A stretch of 64,000 nt of DNA from an uncultured SAR86 cluster bacterium (GCA_902618945.1 CACNCK010000001.1:1-64000), one strand, 5' to 3'; counted from the first letter of the stretch, positions 51,002 through 59,868 are shown. Numbers and translations are program-made. The notes: generated from the sequence alone by a model not told the origin.

Positions 51002-52534
51002 ATGAATTCTTCTAAGATAAAAAAGTATGTAGGTTTGATTGAGTCCTCAAATGTTTATGATGTGGCTCAAATTACTCCTGTAACAAAAGCAAATCAGCTT
51101 TCGAAGTTACTTAAAAATGAAGTTTTGCTTAAAAGAGAAGATCTTCAGCCTATTTTCTCTTTTAAAATCAGAGGAGCTTACAATAAGTTATCAAAATTAA
51201 AGCAAAAGGGCATAAAAGGCCCCTTTATTGCTGCTTCAGCAGGAAATCATGCTCAAGGTGTTGCATTCGGCGCCAAAAGCTTAGGTTTGAAGGCATATAT
51301 TGTAATGCCTATTACGACACCCCCTATTAAGGTAAATTCAGTAAAAAACTATGGAGGTAAGGTTATTTTGTTTGGCGATAATTTTGATGAAGCTTTCCAA
51401 CATGCAAAATTTCTAGCCCAAGATAAAGGATATATCTTTATACATCCATACGATGATAAAGATGTAATTGCTGGTCAAGGTACTATAGGTAAAGAGTTGA
51501 TCGAACAGGTAGATAGTGAAATTGATGCTATTTTTGTTCCGGTTGGTGGCGGAGGACTGCTTGCGGGTCTTGGCACCTATGTTAAATCTATAAGCCCTAA
51601 AACCAAGATTATAGGTGTTGAGCCAGAAGATGCTGCCTGTTTAAAGTTAGCCCTAGATAACAATAAGAGATTGTCTTTACCTGAAGTTGGTCTTTTTGCA
51701 GATGGCGTTGCAGTGAAACAAATAGGAAGGGAAACATTTTCTTTAATAAGAGACTGGATCGATGATGTTGTGACCATCACAGTAGATGAGATGTGCGCAT
51801 CTGTTCAAGATACTTTTCAAGAGACACGAACAATCTCAGAGCCTGCAGGCGCTCTGGCTTTGGCAGGATTGAAAAAATATAGTCTTTCGAGAGGAATTAA
51901 GAATAAGACTTTAGTTGCAATTAATTCTGGTTCAAATTTAAATTTTGATCGTTTGGGTCATATTGTAGAAAGAGTCCAATTTGGAGAGAGTAAAGAAGCG
52001 CTTCTAAGTGTAAAGATACCAGAGGAGAAGGGGAGCTTTAGAAAATTTTGTAATTACCTGGGTAAAAGAAGTATTTCTGAATTTAATTACAGGGCAGAAG
52101 AAAGTGAAGAAGCTAATATATTTGTAGCATGCAGATTTAATGATAAGTACGGTAAGTTAAAGTTAGTAAAGCATCTAAAGTCTAAAGGTTTTTCACCTAA
52201 GGATCTTTCAGAGAACGAAGTTGCAAAACTTCATATAAAGCATATGGTTGGTGGCAGGGCACCAAAAGAAGTTTATAGAAAGGGTGAATACATCTTTAGA
52301 GTACAATTCCCTGAACGTCCTGGAGCACTATTAGATTTTTTGGATAAGTTGAGCGACGAATTCAATATAACATTATTCCATTATAGGAATCAGGGTGCAG
52401 CATACGGAAGAGTTCTAGTTGGCTTTGAGTCTAAGGAAAAGAATTATCCCAAATTATTAAAATATTTAAGTAATACTGGATTTAGATTTTGGGATGAAAC
52501 ACAAAATTCAGCCTACAAATCATTTTTAAAGTAG
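51002..52534 (+). CDS. ilvA: Threonine deaminase (biosynthetic, IlvA type)
   Basis: A 510-residue PLP enzyme that makes 2-oxobutyrate from threonine, the first step to isoleucine. The PLP lysine is in FSFKIRGAYNKL, and the glycine loop is PVGGGGLLAGLG. Two ACT-like domains fill the C-terminal third (RKFCNYLGKRSISEFNYR and RPGALLDFLDKLSDEFNITLFHYRNQG). The two tandem domains mark the allosteric, isoleucine-inhibited biosynthetic type. Length is normal for that type. It is transcribed away from rpiA, and its end nearly meets ygfA (3 bp). Confidence 0.96.
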   Translation: MNSSKIKKYVGLIESSNVYDVAQITPVTKANQLSKLLKNEVLLKREDLQPIFSFKIRGAYNKLSKLKQKGIKGPFIAASAGNHAQGVAFGAKSLGLKAYIVMPITTPPIKVNSVKNYGGKVILFGDNFDEAFQHAKFLAQDKGYIFIHPYDDKDVIAGQGTIGKELIEQVDSEIDAIFVPVGGGGLLAGLGTYVKSISPKTKIIGVEPEDAACLKLALDNNKRLSLPEVGLFADGVAVKQIGRETFSLIRDWIDDVVTITVDEMCASVQDTFQETRTISEPAGALALAGLKKYSLSRGIKNKTLVAINSGSNLNFDRLGHIVERVQFGESKEALLSVKIPEEKGSFRKFCNYLGKRSISEFNYRAEESEEANIFVACRFNDKYGKLKLVKHLKSKGFSPKDLSENEVAKLHIKHMVGGRAPKEVYRKGEYIFRVQFPERPGALLDFLDKLSDEFNITLFHYRNQGAAYGRVLVGFESKEKNYPKLLKYLSNTGFRFWDETQNSAYKSFLK

Positions 52535-52537
52535 CTT

Positions 52538-53107
52538 TCATTTAAATTCGTATATTGTCTTTTCCGTGATACACATATGCGCTTTTATATCATGATCTTC
52601 TGGAAGGCAATTTTCAATTTTCTGGAATTCATGCGCCAATATTATTAGTTTAATACTGGAAAGATCTATATCAGCTAACGAATAATCATAATAGCCTTTT
52701 CCCATGCCAATCCTATATCCCTTTTCGTCAAAACAAACGCAAGGGAGAAATATTATGTCTAGCTCATCTGGGTCAATTTCCGTATTCCCTAAAGGTTCAG
52801 AAATCCCTAAATTGTTCTCTCTTAAACTAAGCTGATCATCTGTCTTAACGAATTTAAGTTTTATAGAATTATCAATCATCTTGGGCAAATAAACTTCTGA
52901 TCCAATGCCGGAAAGCAATAACACTAGTTCATGAGTTGGCAGTTCTTTGCCAATTGACCAATAGCAAGACACTTTTTTATTTGCGTATAATTCTGAATTA
53001 TTTCTTACTGTAGATAATAAATTTATTTCAGCATTATGGACTTCATCAAAAGTAATACCATTTCTCAGATCAATATATTCTTTTCTCAAATAGGATTTTT
53101 TGGTCAT
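52538..53107 (-). CDS. ygfA: 5-formyltetrahydrofolate cyclo-ligase
   Basis: A 189-residue ligase that reactivates 5-formyl-THF to methenyl-THF. KSYLRKEYIDLRNGI at the N-terminus, and IFLPCVCFDEKGYRIGMGKGYYD, the signature with the G-x-G-K-G-Y-Y-D phosphate/folate loop, identify it. Placement downstream of the 6S RNA and zapA is the classical enterobacterial zapA-ssrS-ygfA arrangement. Confidence 0.93.
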   Translation of the reverse strand: MTKKSYLRKEYIDLRNGITFDEVHNAEINLLSTVRNNSELYANKKVSCYWSIGKELPTHELVLLLSGIGSEVYLPKMIDNSIKLKFVKTDDQLSLRENNLGISEPLGNTEIDPDELDIIFLPCVCFDEKGYRIGMGKGYYDYSLADIDLSSIKLIILAHEFQKIENCLPEDHDIKAHMCITEKTIYEFK

Positions 53108-53110
53108 GGA

Positions 53111-53291
53111 CAGTATTTCCCAGATTACCGTTGTTGATTACTGCCCTGAACCGTGAAGTTCAAGGCGGTGACTCCGTCAATTTATTAGGCTTCCCAATGT
53201 ATGGGTATGCACAACAAAACCTTTCAGAATCTCCTATTATTTTTTTATCGGCTCGAGAGTAGTAATAACTATCGAATAATCCAGGAAACTG
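53111..53291 (-). ncRNA. ssrS: 6S RNA
   Basis: About 180 nt on the minus strand between zapA and ygfA. The 5' end (from 53291) and 3' end (to 53111) close a long terminal stem: CAG, TTTCC and TGGATT pair with CTG, GGAAA and AATCTG, 14 pairs with one 2-nt bulge. Conserved 6S-like segments are CTCGAGCCGATA near the 5' third, GGGAAGCCTAATAAA in the middle, and an arm CGCCTTGAAC...GGTTCAGGGC toward the 3' end, close to E. coli ssrS. 6S RNA mimics an open promoter and holds sigma70 RNA polymerase in stationary phase. Exact ends are approximate. It probably runs on into ygfA. Confidence 0.9.
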
Positions 53292-53295
53292 AAAA

Positions 53296-53301
53296 ATTAT
53301 A
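53296..53301 (-). promoter_or_regulatory. -10 box of the 6S RNA promoter
   Basis: TATAAT (minus strand, 53301 to 53296) lies 5-7 bases before the inferred 6S RNA 5' end, so it fits the transcription start. The -35 region (CTTTTA at 17 bp, inside the end of zapA) is poor. Confidence 0.65.
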
Positions 53302-53307
53302 ACTTAC

Positions 53308-53610
53308 TTATTGAGCTTTAAAAGATAAACTTTTTAACTGTTTTTTAACCTCTAGGGTTAAATTCTCAAGGCCTTGATTAACGGATTCATCTCTACTCAC
53401 ATCAGACAAGTTTTTGAGGTATTCATTACTTATATTTAGTGCAGTGATAATTGCCGCTCTCTTCTCATCAAGACCAGATGCTTCTTTTACCTCACTCAGT
53501 TTATTATCTAAAAATATTGCAGCTTTTTTTACTTCTTCTGATTCTTCTGGAGGACAGGCTATTTTATAACTTGCTCCTAGAATTTTTACAGTTGTAGCTT
53601 CTTTACTCAT
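53308..53610 (-). CDS. zapA: Cell division protein ZapA
   Basis: A 100-residue Z-ring-associated protein that crosslinks FtsZ protofilaments. The N-terminal TVKILGASYKIACPPEE is the ZapA domain strand set, followed by a helical coiled coil (DEKRAAIITALNISNEYL, LENLTLEVKKQLK). Position before 6S RNA and ygfA supports it. Its start overlaps the end of the upstream 64-residue gene by one base (TAATG). Confidence 0.92.
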   Translation of the reverse strand: MSKEATTVKILGASYKIACPPEESEEVKKAAIFLDNKLSEVKEASGLDEKRAAIITALNISNEYLKNLSDVSRDESVNQGLENLTLEVKKQLKSLSFKAQ

Positions 53611-53804
53611 TAGCTTTTGTAGGACTGAATTATTTTTTTTATACCTTTCTTTGCTAAATCTAGATTTTTTGAAAGTTTGTTATTCTCTCTTGATAACTCC
53701 AGATTCTTTTTAGATAGATGATCATTTACTTCTTTAAGTTGCTGACTAAGCTTAATAAGCTCATTAACTTCTTTTTCTAAATTATCAAATTTATTTTCAG
53801 ACAT
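53610..53804 (-). CDS. Small coiled-coil protein, ZapB-like (TIGR02449 type)
   Basis: A 64-residue protein that is almost wholly a coiled coil: leucines recur at heptad spacing through LEKEVNELIKLSQQLKEVN and NLELSRENNKLSKNLDL, with a basic tail. Such small coiled-coil genes sit directly upstream of zapA in Gammaproteobacteria and are thought to act with it in the division apparatus (ZapB-like). The assignment rests on position and the coiled coil. A 65-bp gap divides it from pepP, which is read in the other direction. Confidence 0.7.
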   Translation of the reverse strand: MSENKFDNLEKEVNELIKLSQQLKEVNDHLSKKNLELSRENNKLSKNLDLAKKGIKKIIQSYKS

Positions 53805-53884
53805 TTTCTAGTTTAAGTTTAACTTTGAACTTAATTTCTTGCTACCATGTTTCTCTATAAAATTGTTTATTGCTTGTTAATGCC

Positions 53885-55189
53885 ATGAAAAATAACTTTT
53901 CTGAAAGAAGATCGAACCTAGCTGATAAAGTTTTGGATGATTCTGCAATTATCATTGCATCTGCCTCTGTAAAATCGAGAATCTCAGATACCGACTATGC
54001 TTACAGACAAGATAGCAATTTTTATTACTTATCTGGTTACGAAGAACCTGAATCATTGATCTTGATAAGACCTAATCATGCTAATGAGAAATTTATTATC
54101 TTTTGTAGAGATAGAGATCCACTAAGAGAGCAATGGGATGGCTTTCGAACTGGACAAGAAGGAGCAATAACAGAATATGGGGCGGATGCGTCCTATAGTA
54201 TTAATTCTGTAGATCAATTAATGCCTGAACTTCTTCAGGGGTCTAAGAATATCTATTTTTCTATGAGTTCACCTTGTGGGATAGATTCTAAGATTAATCA
54301 TTGGATTGAAGATATTAGAAAGAATATGAGAGCGGGAGCCGAACCTCCAGAAAATCTTTTGTCATTAGATTCCATCCTGCATGAAATGAGACTTATCAAA
54401 GAAGATCATGAGTTGAACATCATGAAGCATGCTGCCGATATAACTACGGAAGCTCATATCAGAGCAATGCAAGCAGTAACTCCAGGTATGTTTGAGTACC
54501 AATTAGAAGCTGAGTATCTGTATGCATTTAATAAAAATGGTGCAAGATCTCCTGCTTATAATTCAATTGTTGGAGGAGGAAATAATTCTTGTATTTTGCA
54601 TTATGTTGAAAATAATGCGGAATTGAAGGACGGAGATTTGGTTCTTGTTGATGCCGGATGTGAGTATCAGTATTACGCCTCGGATGTAACAAGAACATTC
54701 CCTGTAAATGGAAAATTTTCTCCCGAGCAAAAAGAGATTTATACGATAGTACTAGAGGCACATAAACAGTCTATCGAGCAAGCTCAACCTGGTAACAAGT
54801 GGAATTTGATGCATGAAAAATCAGTAGAAGTTCTTGTTGAAGGACTTTTGTCTCTAGGTTTATTGAATGGTTCTAAAGAAGAAAATATTGAAAAAGGTCT
54901 TTATTCAAAATTCTATATGCATCGAATTGGTCACTGGCTTGGTATGGATGTTCATGATGTAGGTGCTTATAAAAAAGATGGCGACTGGAGAGAACTAGAA
55001 AAAGGGATGGTTATGACAATAGAACCCGGAATTTATATTTTAGATTCTCTTGAAGATGTTGATGATAAGTGGAAGGGAATTGGTGTAAGGATAGAGGACA
55101 ACATTGTAATTAATGATTCTGGCAATGAATTTCTCACACCTGATGTTCCGAGGACTATTGAAGAAGTCGAACAAACTGTTCAAGGTTAA
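53885..55189 (+). CDS. pepP: Xaa-Pro aminopeptidase PepP
   Basis: A 434-residue dinuclear-metal aminopeptidase that removes an N-terminal residue before proline. The N-terminal domain has SDTDYAYRQDSNFYYLSGY, a PepP marker. Metal ligands are seen as LVDAGCEYQYYASDVTRTF (two Asp), the His in HRIGHWLGMDVHD, TIEPGIY (Glu) and GVRIEDN (Glu). The start is ATG 53885. An in-frame TTG 15 bases upstream is possible. ubiH follows immediately, with its GTG next to the pepP stop. The pepP-ubiH pair is common in Gammaproteobacteria. Confidence 0.93.
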   Translation: MKNNFSERRSNLADKVLDDSAIIIASASVKSRISDTDYAYRQDSNFYYLSGYEEPESLILIRPNHANEKFIIFCRDRDPLREQWDGFRTGQEGAITEYGADASYSINSVDQLMPELLQGSKNIYFSMSSPCGIDSKINHWIEDIRKNMRAGAEPPENLLSLDSILHEMRLIKEDHELNIMKHAADITTEAHIRAMQAVTPGMFEYQLEAEYLYAFNKNGARSPAYNSIVGGGNNSCILHYVENNAELKDGDLVLVDAGCEYQYYASDVTRTFPVNGKFSPEQKEIYTIVLEAHKQSIEQAQPGNKWNLMHEKSVEVLVEGLLSLGLLNGSKEENIEKGLYSKFYMHRIGHWLGMDVHDVGAYKKDGDWRELEKGMVMTIEPGIYILDSLEDVDDKWKGIGVRIEDNIVINDSGNEFLTPDVPRTIEEVEQTVQG

Positions 55190-56365
55190 GTGGACTATCA
55201 AGTATCTGTTGTAGGAGGAGGTATTTCTGGTGCCTTAGCGGCATTATATTTGGGTAAATCAAGAGTTAAGACTTGCTTAATTGACCGAGGAAAACCATCT
55301 CAAAGATTATCTAATCCTTATATAGGAAAAACTACTTCTCTAAATCTATCTTCAATAGCATCGCTTAGAGATGTTGGGATATGGGAGGATATCAAGAAAA
55401 ATGCTCACGAATTTAATGAAATATATGTTTGGGATGCAGAGGGCTCATCTTCTGTTCAATTCAAAGCAGAGGAAATTTCAAGAAATGACCTTGGTGTCAT
55501 AGTCCATAATAATATTATCCTTGAGTCAATTTACAGCAAGTTAGAACAAATCTCCGAAGTCACACTAATTCAAGAAGAGTCTCTAAAAGAAATTAGTCAA
55601 GATCAGAATAAAATAGAATTAACATCTGATTCAGGTTTAAGGATTGTTTCTGAACTTCTTATCGGAGCGGATGGTTCACTTTCAAAAGTTAGAGATTTTA
55701 GCAGGATACCTATAAGAACATGGAGCTATGAACAGCTTGCGATTGTATCCTCAGTAACTACAGAAGTTCCGCTAGATAAGACTGCTTTTCAAATATTTAC
55801 TGATACAGGCCCGATTGCTTTGTTGCCATTAATGGTTGGAGAAAATGTTGCCTCATTAATCTGGTCTACTGACGAAGCTTATGGCAAGAAACTCCTCGAA
55901 TTAGATAATGATGAATTGTGTAAAGAATTAAGATTAAAAACAGAGAACAAATTCGGTGATATTTCTTTTAATGAAACGATCAATTCATTCCCATTGCATC
56001 AACTACATGCTAAAAAATTCTATAAAGGTAGAGCGGTCTTGATAGGAGATTCAGCTCATACGATCCATCCCTTGGCAGGTCAGGGTTTAAATTTGGGGAT
56101 TGCAGATGCTCAAGAGATCACTGAATTAGTCATTTCAGCTAATAGATCTGGCAAGGTTTTATATGATGAGGAGATGCTTAAATCTTATAGCAGAAGAAGG
56201 GTACCAGAAAGTTATAAGATGATAGCTCTGATGGAAGCCTTTAAAAGAGGTTTTGGATCTGAAAATCTCTTAGTAAAGCTTGGAAGAGGCTTTGCTTTTG
56301 ATTTTGCAAATAAGACTAAGCCACTGAAACAGCGTTTAATAAAGGAAGCTGCAGGGATTATTTAA
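55190..56365 (+). CDS. ubiH: UbiH/UbiF/VisC-family FAD monooxygenase of ubiquinone synthesis
   Basis: A 391-residue flavin hydroxylase. The dinucleotide fold is [20 protein letters not shown], the second FAD motif is [19 protein letters not shown], and between them [15 protein letters not shown] carries the D-G motif. It hydroxylates the CoQ ring. Which position (UbiH, UbiI or UbiF) cannot be settled by sequence reading, and ubiH is assigned from its place after pepP. The start is GTG at 55190 straight after the pepP stop. It overlaps the convergent rpmG gene by 8 bp. Confidence 0.88.
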   Translation: MDYQVSVVGGGISGALAALYLGKSRVKTCLIDRGKPSQRLSNPYIGKTTSLNLSSIASLRDVGIWEDIKKNAHEFNEIYVWDAEGSSSVQFKAEEISRNDLGVIVHNNIILESIYSKLEQISEVTLIQEESLKEISQDQNKIELTSDSGLRIVSELLIGADGSLSKVRDFSRIPIRTWSYEQLAIVSSVTTEVPLDKTAFQIFTDTGPIALLPLMVGENVASLIWSTDEAYGKKLLELDNDELCKELRLKTENKFGDISFNETINSFPLHQLHAKKFYKGRAVLIGDSAHTIHPLAGQGLNLGIADAQEITELVISANRSGKVLYDEEMLKSYSRRRVPESYKMIALMEAFKRGFGSENLLVKLGRGFAFDFANKTKPLKQRLIKEAAGII

Positions 56366-56513
56366 TTTTTGCTTCTGTGTAAATAACGTGCTTTCTGATA
56401 ACTGGATCGAATTTTTTAATTTCCATTTTGTCAGGCATTGCAGACTTATTCTTGTCAGTCGTATAAAAGTGGCCTGTACCAGCAGAGGATACTAATCTAA
56501 TTTTTTCTCTCAT
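56358..56513 (-). CDS. rpmG: Ribosomal protein L33, 51 aa
   Basis: A short gene read from the minus strand. ATG 56513-56511 overlaps the rpmB stop as ATGA and the end overlaps the ubiH stop by 8 bp. The 51 residues begin [19 protein letters not shown] and end [11 protein letters not shown], matching the L33 pattern (R-x-K-I-x-L, K-x-F-D-P-x-x-x-K-H-V-x-Y-x-E-x-K-I-K). The zinc cysteines of the C+ form are absent, so it is a zinc-independent (C-) form. rpmB-rpmG is the standard pair. Confidence 0.95.
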   Translation of the reverse strand: MREKIRLVSSAGTGHFYTTDKNKSAMPDKMEIKKFDPVIRKHVIYTEAKIK

Positions 56514-56746
56514 ATTTTTTCACCTCTAGCTCTTATCTCAGCAAGCACAGTATCAATACCATTTTTATCAATGGTTCTTAGCCCATTCGCAGAAACAGTA
56601 AGGCTTATATATCTATTTTCAGATTCAACCCAAAACCTGTGTTTGTGCAGGTTTGGTTGAAAAGTTCTCTTATTTCTATTTTTTGCAAACGAGACATTAT
56701 TACCGGCTTGAGGCCTTTTTCCTGTTACTTGGCAAACTTTAGACAT
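56510..56746 (-). CDS. rpmB: Ribosomal protein L28
   Basis: A 78-residue 50S protein. [20 protein letters not shown] is the family opening, followed by [21 protein letters not shown] and a [16 protein letters not shown] tail. Only the first of the L28 zinc cysteines (SKVCQVTGK) is present, so it is a C- form like L33 in this genome. It overlaps rpmG by four bases. It is transcribed from a strong promoter shared back to back with coaBC. Confidence 0.97.
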   Translation of the reverse strand: MSKVCQVTGKRPQAGNNVSFAKNRNKRTFQPNLHKHRFWVESENRYISLTVSANGLRTIDKNGIDTVLAEIRARGEKI

Positions 56747-56779
56747 AATTTATTAAAAAATTTATTTATAGAGCCGCGT

Positions 56780-56825
56780 TTTATACCAGAAGCATTGACA
56801 GCAAGCAAGAATAAGCCGCTATAAT
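56780..56825. promoter_or_regulatory. Back-to-back promoters of rpmB-rpmG and coaBC
   Basis: Toward coaBC (+): TTGACA at 56795-56800 and TATAAT at 56820-56825, both consensus, with a 19-bp spacer. Toward rpmB (-): TTGCTT at 56808-56803 and TATAAA at 56785-56780, a 17-bp spacer, followed by a GC-rich discriminator (ACGCGGCTC). The two -35 regions overlap face to face, so the promoters may exclude each other. Confidence 0.6.
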
Positions 56826-56847
56826 CTGTTTTACATAGAGATAAATA

Positions 56848-58059
56848 TTGAAATCATTAGCAAATAAAAATATTTTATTAGGCGTTACTGGTGGCATTGC
56901 TGCTTACAAATCTGCTGAAATTGTGAGACATCTTAAGAAGTCTGGCGCATCAGTTCGGGTTGTAATGACTAAGTCTGCAGAAGAGTTTATAACTCCTCTC
57001 ACTTTACAGGCTTTATCAGGAAATAGAGTGTCTACTGAACTACTTGATACTGAATCTGAAGCGGCTATGGGACACATTGAGTTGGCAAAGTGGGCAGATG
57101 GAATACTAATTGCACCTGCAACTGCAAATACTATAGCTAGACTATCCTCCGGAAGGGGGGATGATCTCTTATCAACTGTCACACTTGCTTTTGATGGTCC
57201 AATTTCTCTTGCTCCAGCCATGAACCAAGCGATGTGGAGAGATAATAGAACTCAAGATAATTTAAATAAATTACTTACCCAAGATTTTGGTATCTGTGGA
57301 CCTGGTTCTGGTGAGCAAGCATGTGGAGATATTGGTCTTGGGCGAATGCTAGAACCACTAGAAATATTAGAGATATTTTCATCTTCTTTTGATAAAGGAG
57401 TCATGTCTGGTAAAAATGTCCTTATTACGGCTGGGCCTACTCAAGAGCCAATTGATCCTGTAAGGTTTATCACAAATAGGAGTTCTGGAAAAATGGGATA
57501 TAGTCTTGCTCATGCTGCAATTGAACAAGGTGCACAAGTTACTTTGATCAGCGGTCCAGTAAATATAGAACCACCATCGAAATGTAATGTAATTTTAATT
57601 AACACTGCAAAAGAAATGTCGGATGCTGTTAAACATCATATAAAAGAGATGGATGTCTATATCGGAACAGCAGCTGTTTCGGATTATAGTCCTGCTGAAG
57701 TTAAAGATTCCAAAATAAAGAAAGCTGGAGATAATTCATCAATGATATTGGAGTTAAAAGAAAACGAAGATATTTTAAAGTTTGTAAGTGAGTTAGAAGA
57801 TAGACCATATGTTGTAGGTTTTGCAGCTGAAACAGACAAACTTATAGAAAATGCTGAGAATAAACTTAAAAATAAAAAACTAGACTTGATCGTGGCCAAT
57901 GATGTGTCAGATAAATCTATAGGATTTGATTCAGAAGAGAACGAAGTTACTCTTATAACGAATGAAGAGAAGCAACTTCTCAAAAAACAAAATAAAAACA
58001 AGATTTCAAAAAAAATAATAGAGTTCATATCGGGGAGAATTAATGAGCAAAATAACTAA
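56848..58059 (+). CDS. coaBC: Bifunctional phosphopantothenoylcysteine decarboxylase/synthetase CoaBC
   Basis: A 403-residue bifunctional enzyme of coenzyme A synthesis. The N-terminal CoaC flavoprotein has LLGVTGGIAAYKSAEIVRHL, APAMNQAMW (the P-x-M-N-x-x-M-W motif) and CGPGSGEQACGDIGLGRM with the catalytic Cys. The C-terminal CoaB has GPTQEPIDPVRFITNRSSGK (nucleotide), VYIGTAAVSDYSPAE, and the Lys of KDSKIKK. The start is TTG at 56848, with no ATG nearby. It overlaps the following hydrolase gene by 17 bp. There is no dut, a frequent neighbour of dfp. Confidence 0.96.
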   Translation: MKSLANKNILLGVTGGIAAYKSAEIVRHLKKSGASVRVVMTKSAEEFITPLTLQALSGNRVSTELLDTESEAAMGHIELAKWADGILIAPATANTIARLSSGRGDDLLSTVTLAFDGPISLAPAMNQAMWRDNRTQDNLNKLLTQDFGICGPGSGEQACGDIGLGRMLEPLEILEIFSSSFDKGVMSGKNVLITAGPTQEPIDPVRFITNRSSGKMGYSLAHAAIEQGAQVTLISGPVNIEPPSKCNVILINTAKEMSDAVKHHIKEMDVYIGTAAVSDYSPAEVKDSKIKKAGDNSSMILELKENEDILKFVSELEDRPYVVGFAAETDKLIENAENKLKNKKLDLIVANDVSDKSIGFDSEENEVTLITNEEKQLLKKQNKNKISKKIIEFISGRINEQNN

Positions 58060-59320
58060 TCCAGAGAAGGTAGGATTCTCAAAAGAAAAACTTGAGTATA
58101 TTGGAGAATCTATGCGTTCTCTTATTGAGGCTAAAAAAATTCCAGGCACTGTTACTTTGGTGGCTAGGAGAGGAGAGGTTGTTCATTTTGAAGCGAATGG
58201 CATGAGAGATATAGAGAGAAATTTACCTATGGAAATTGACACAATCCATAGAATTTATTCTCAATCTAAACCCGTAACGGGAGCTGCTTTAATGATGCTT
58301 TTTGAAGAAGGAAAGTTTCTTATGACCGATCCTATTGCTAAATATTTTCCAGAGTTCGGTGAAATGAAAGTTCATTTGAGTGGAGAGGGTGAAAATATGC
58401 AAACAGAAGCAGCATCTTCTCCTATAACTATCCAGCAACTTGCCTCCCACACCTCGGGATTGTCTTACTCCTTTATGCCGGGTCCAGTAGGCTCAATGTA
58501 TGTCTCAGAAGAAATGGAAAGGGGTCTCGGAAATGTGCCTAGTGCAGGTGGTACCTTTTTCACAAGCGGAACCAAGCCAGCTTTTAATAGCTTAAGAGAG
58601 TGGGTTAGGGCGTTAGCTGAACTTCCTCTCGTTGCTCAACCTGGAACTATCTGGAATTACAGTGTCGGGATGGATGTGATGGGTGCATTAATTGAAGAAC
58701 TTTCTGGACAGTCATTTGGAGAATTTTTAGAGGAAAGAATTTTTGGCCCTCTAGGTATGGAAGATACAGGTTTTATGGTTCCCGAAGAAAAGCTTGAGAG
58801 GTTTGCGGCTAACTATGGTCCAGTTCCAGGCAATATGATGCTAATGGATGATCCAAAAGAGTCGGGTTACAGAACTCCTCCTCAACTTGAATCTGGTGGC
58901 GGAGGTTTAGTTAGTACAGTTGGAGATTATTTAAAATTTGCACAGATGTTACTGAATAAAGGTGAGTACGAAGGTAGACGATACCTAGGCAAGAAGACTG
59001 TTGAATTTATGACGGCTAATCATATGGGAGATGAGAGCGCAGATGAGGGTTTAACTAATTTATTCAATATGCTTGGAAATGCCTATAAAGTCAGAGGTAT
59101 GGGGTTTGGTGTTACCGGATCAGTAGTCGTCAATCCTGCATTAGCTGGCTTACCTGTTTCAGAGGGCGTCTATAGTTGGGGCGGTGCAGCAAGTACACAT
59201 TTTTGGGTAGACCATAAAGAAGATCTCATTGGCATTGTTCATACGCAATTATTGCCCGATGGGACTTATCCCGTAAGGGAGCTTATGCAATTAGCTACTT
59301 ATCAAGCAATTATTGATTAA
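58043..59320 (+). CDS. Beta-lactamase-fold serine hydrolase (class C-like, probable esterase)
   Basis: A 425-residue penicillin-binding-fold hydrolase. The Ser-x-x-Lys is in IYSQSKPVTGAAL, the tyrosine motif is IWNYSVGMDVMG (Tyr-Ser-Val, not the Tyr-x-Asn of beta-lactamases), and the third motif is around STHFWVDH. There is no recognisable signal peptide, so it should be cytosolic. These features fit the EstB/DD-peptidase-like esterase group rather than an antibiotic-resistance enzyme. It overlaps coaBC by 17 bp. Substrate unknown. A bidirectional terminator follows. Confidence 0.85.
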   Translation: MSKITNPEKVGFSKEKLEYIGESMRSLIEAKKIPGTVTLVARRGEVVHFEANGMRDIERNLPMEIDTIHRIYSQSKPVTGAALMMLFEEGKFLMTDPIAKYFPEFGEMKVHLSGEGENMQTEAASSPITIQQLASHTSGLSYSFMPGPVGSMYVSEEMERGLGNVPSAGGTFFTSGTKPAFNSLREWVRALAELPLVAQPGTIWNYSVGMDVMGALIEELSGQSFGEFLEERIFGPLGMEDTGFMVPEEKLERFAANYGPVPGNMMLMDDPKESGYRTPPQLESGGGGLVSTVGDYLKFAQMLLNKGEYEGRRYLGKKTVEFMTANHMGDESADEGLTNLFNMLGNAYKVRGMGFGVTGSVVVNPALAGLPVSEGVYSWGGAASTHFWVDHKEDLIGIVHTQLLPDGTYPVRELMQLATYQAIID

Positions 59321-59331
59321 ATTATACATAT

Positions 59332-59361
59332 AAAAAAAGACGCTTTATGCGTCTTTTTTTT
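59332..59361. terminator. Strong bidirectional intrinsic terminator
   Basis: Arms AAAAAAAGACGC (59332-59343) and GCGTCTTTTTTT (59349-59360) close on a five-base loop, ending in a T-run on the plus strand and, through the A-run at the start, on the minus strand. It lies between the convergent hydrolase and L31 genes and can stop both. Confidence 0.9.
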
Positions 59362-59372
59362 AAGTAGTATAT

Positions 59373-59807
59373 TTATTTGTCTTCTGATGCATCTTCCTCA
59401 ATAGGAGTTTCTTCAGCCGGAGTTTCTTCAGCAGGAGTTTCTTCGCTTTTTGCTTCTTCAACAACTGGTTCTTCAGTGGCAACCTTTTCTGTAATAGTTT
59501 CCTCTATTGCAACCTCTTCAAGAGGTGCTTCTTCTGCAGCAGGCTCAGCTACCTGAGCAGCCTTCGTCTTGTTTCCAAAACGTTTTCTAAATTTATCAAC
59601 CCTTCCGCCGGTATCTACAAGTTTTTGTTTACCAGTATAAAAAGGATGTGAAGCAGATGAGATATCTAGCACACAATAGGGATAAGTCTTTCCTTCATAT
59701 TCTTTTGTCTGATCTGTGCTTAAAGTAGAGCGTACAAGGTAGTATTCATCAACACTTGTATCATGAAATAGTACTTCTCTATATTCTGGGTGAATGTCTT
59801 TTTTCAT
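59373..59807 (-). CDS. rpmE2: Ribosomal protein L31 type B with a long acidic C-terminal tail
   Basis: The first ~84 residues are L31 type [39 protein letters not shown] and KFRKRFG, without the zinc cysteine pairs of type A. Residues ~85-144 are a low-complexity acidic tail of Glu, Ala, Pro and Thr ([24 protein letters not shown]), more than 20 Glu, with a five-residue repeat E-E-T-P-A near the end. Known type B L31 is 80-95 residues, so this about 60-residue extension is unusual. Frame and length are clear. The tail may contact ribosomal or other basic factors. Confidence 0.92.
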   Translation of the reverse strand: MKKDIHPEYREVLFHDTSVDEYYLVRSTLSTDQTKEYEGKTYPYCVLDISSASHPFYTGKQKLVDTGGRVDKFRKRFGNKTKAAQVAEPAAEEAPLEEVAIEETITEKVATEEPVVEEAKSEETPAEETPAEETPIEEDASEDK

Positions 59808-59840
59808 CTATAAATCTTGTAAATAAAAATATGGTGGAGC

Positions 59841-59868
59841 ACTATAACAGACAGGCAAAACAAGGCAA
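59841..59868 (-). promoter_or_regulatory. Promoter of the L31 gene
   Basis: On the minus strand, -35 TTGCCT (59868-59863) and -10 TATAGT (59846-59841) are spaced by 16 bp and followed by the GC-rich discriminator GCTCCACC, as in promoters of translation genes under growth-rate control. It lies 34 bp before the L31 start and 20 bp before the divergent priA start. Confidence 0.55.

Noticed and set aside
58043-59320. Beta-lactamase-like gene as antibiotic resistance
   Set aside because: The tyrosine motif is Y-S-V rather than Y-x-N, no signal peptide is seen, and it overlaps coaBC. It fits esterases of the same fold better.
59373-59807. Acidic tail as frameshift artefact of the L31 gene
   Set aside because: The frame continues without a break from the L31 core, the repeats are in phase, and it ends at a proper stop before a strong terminator.
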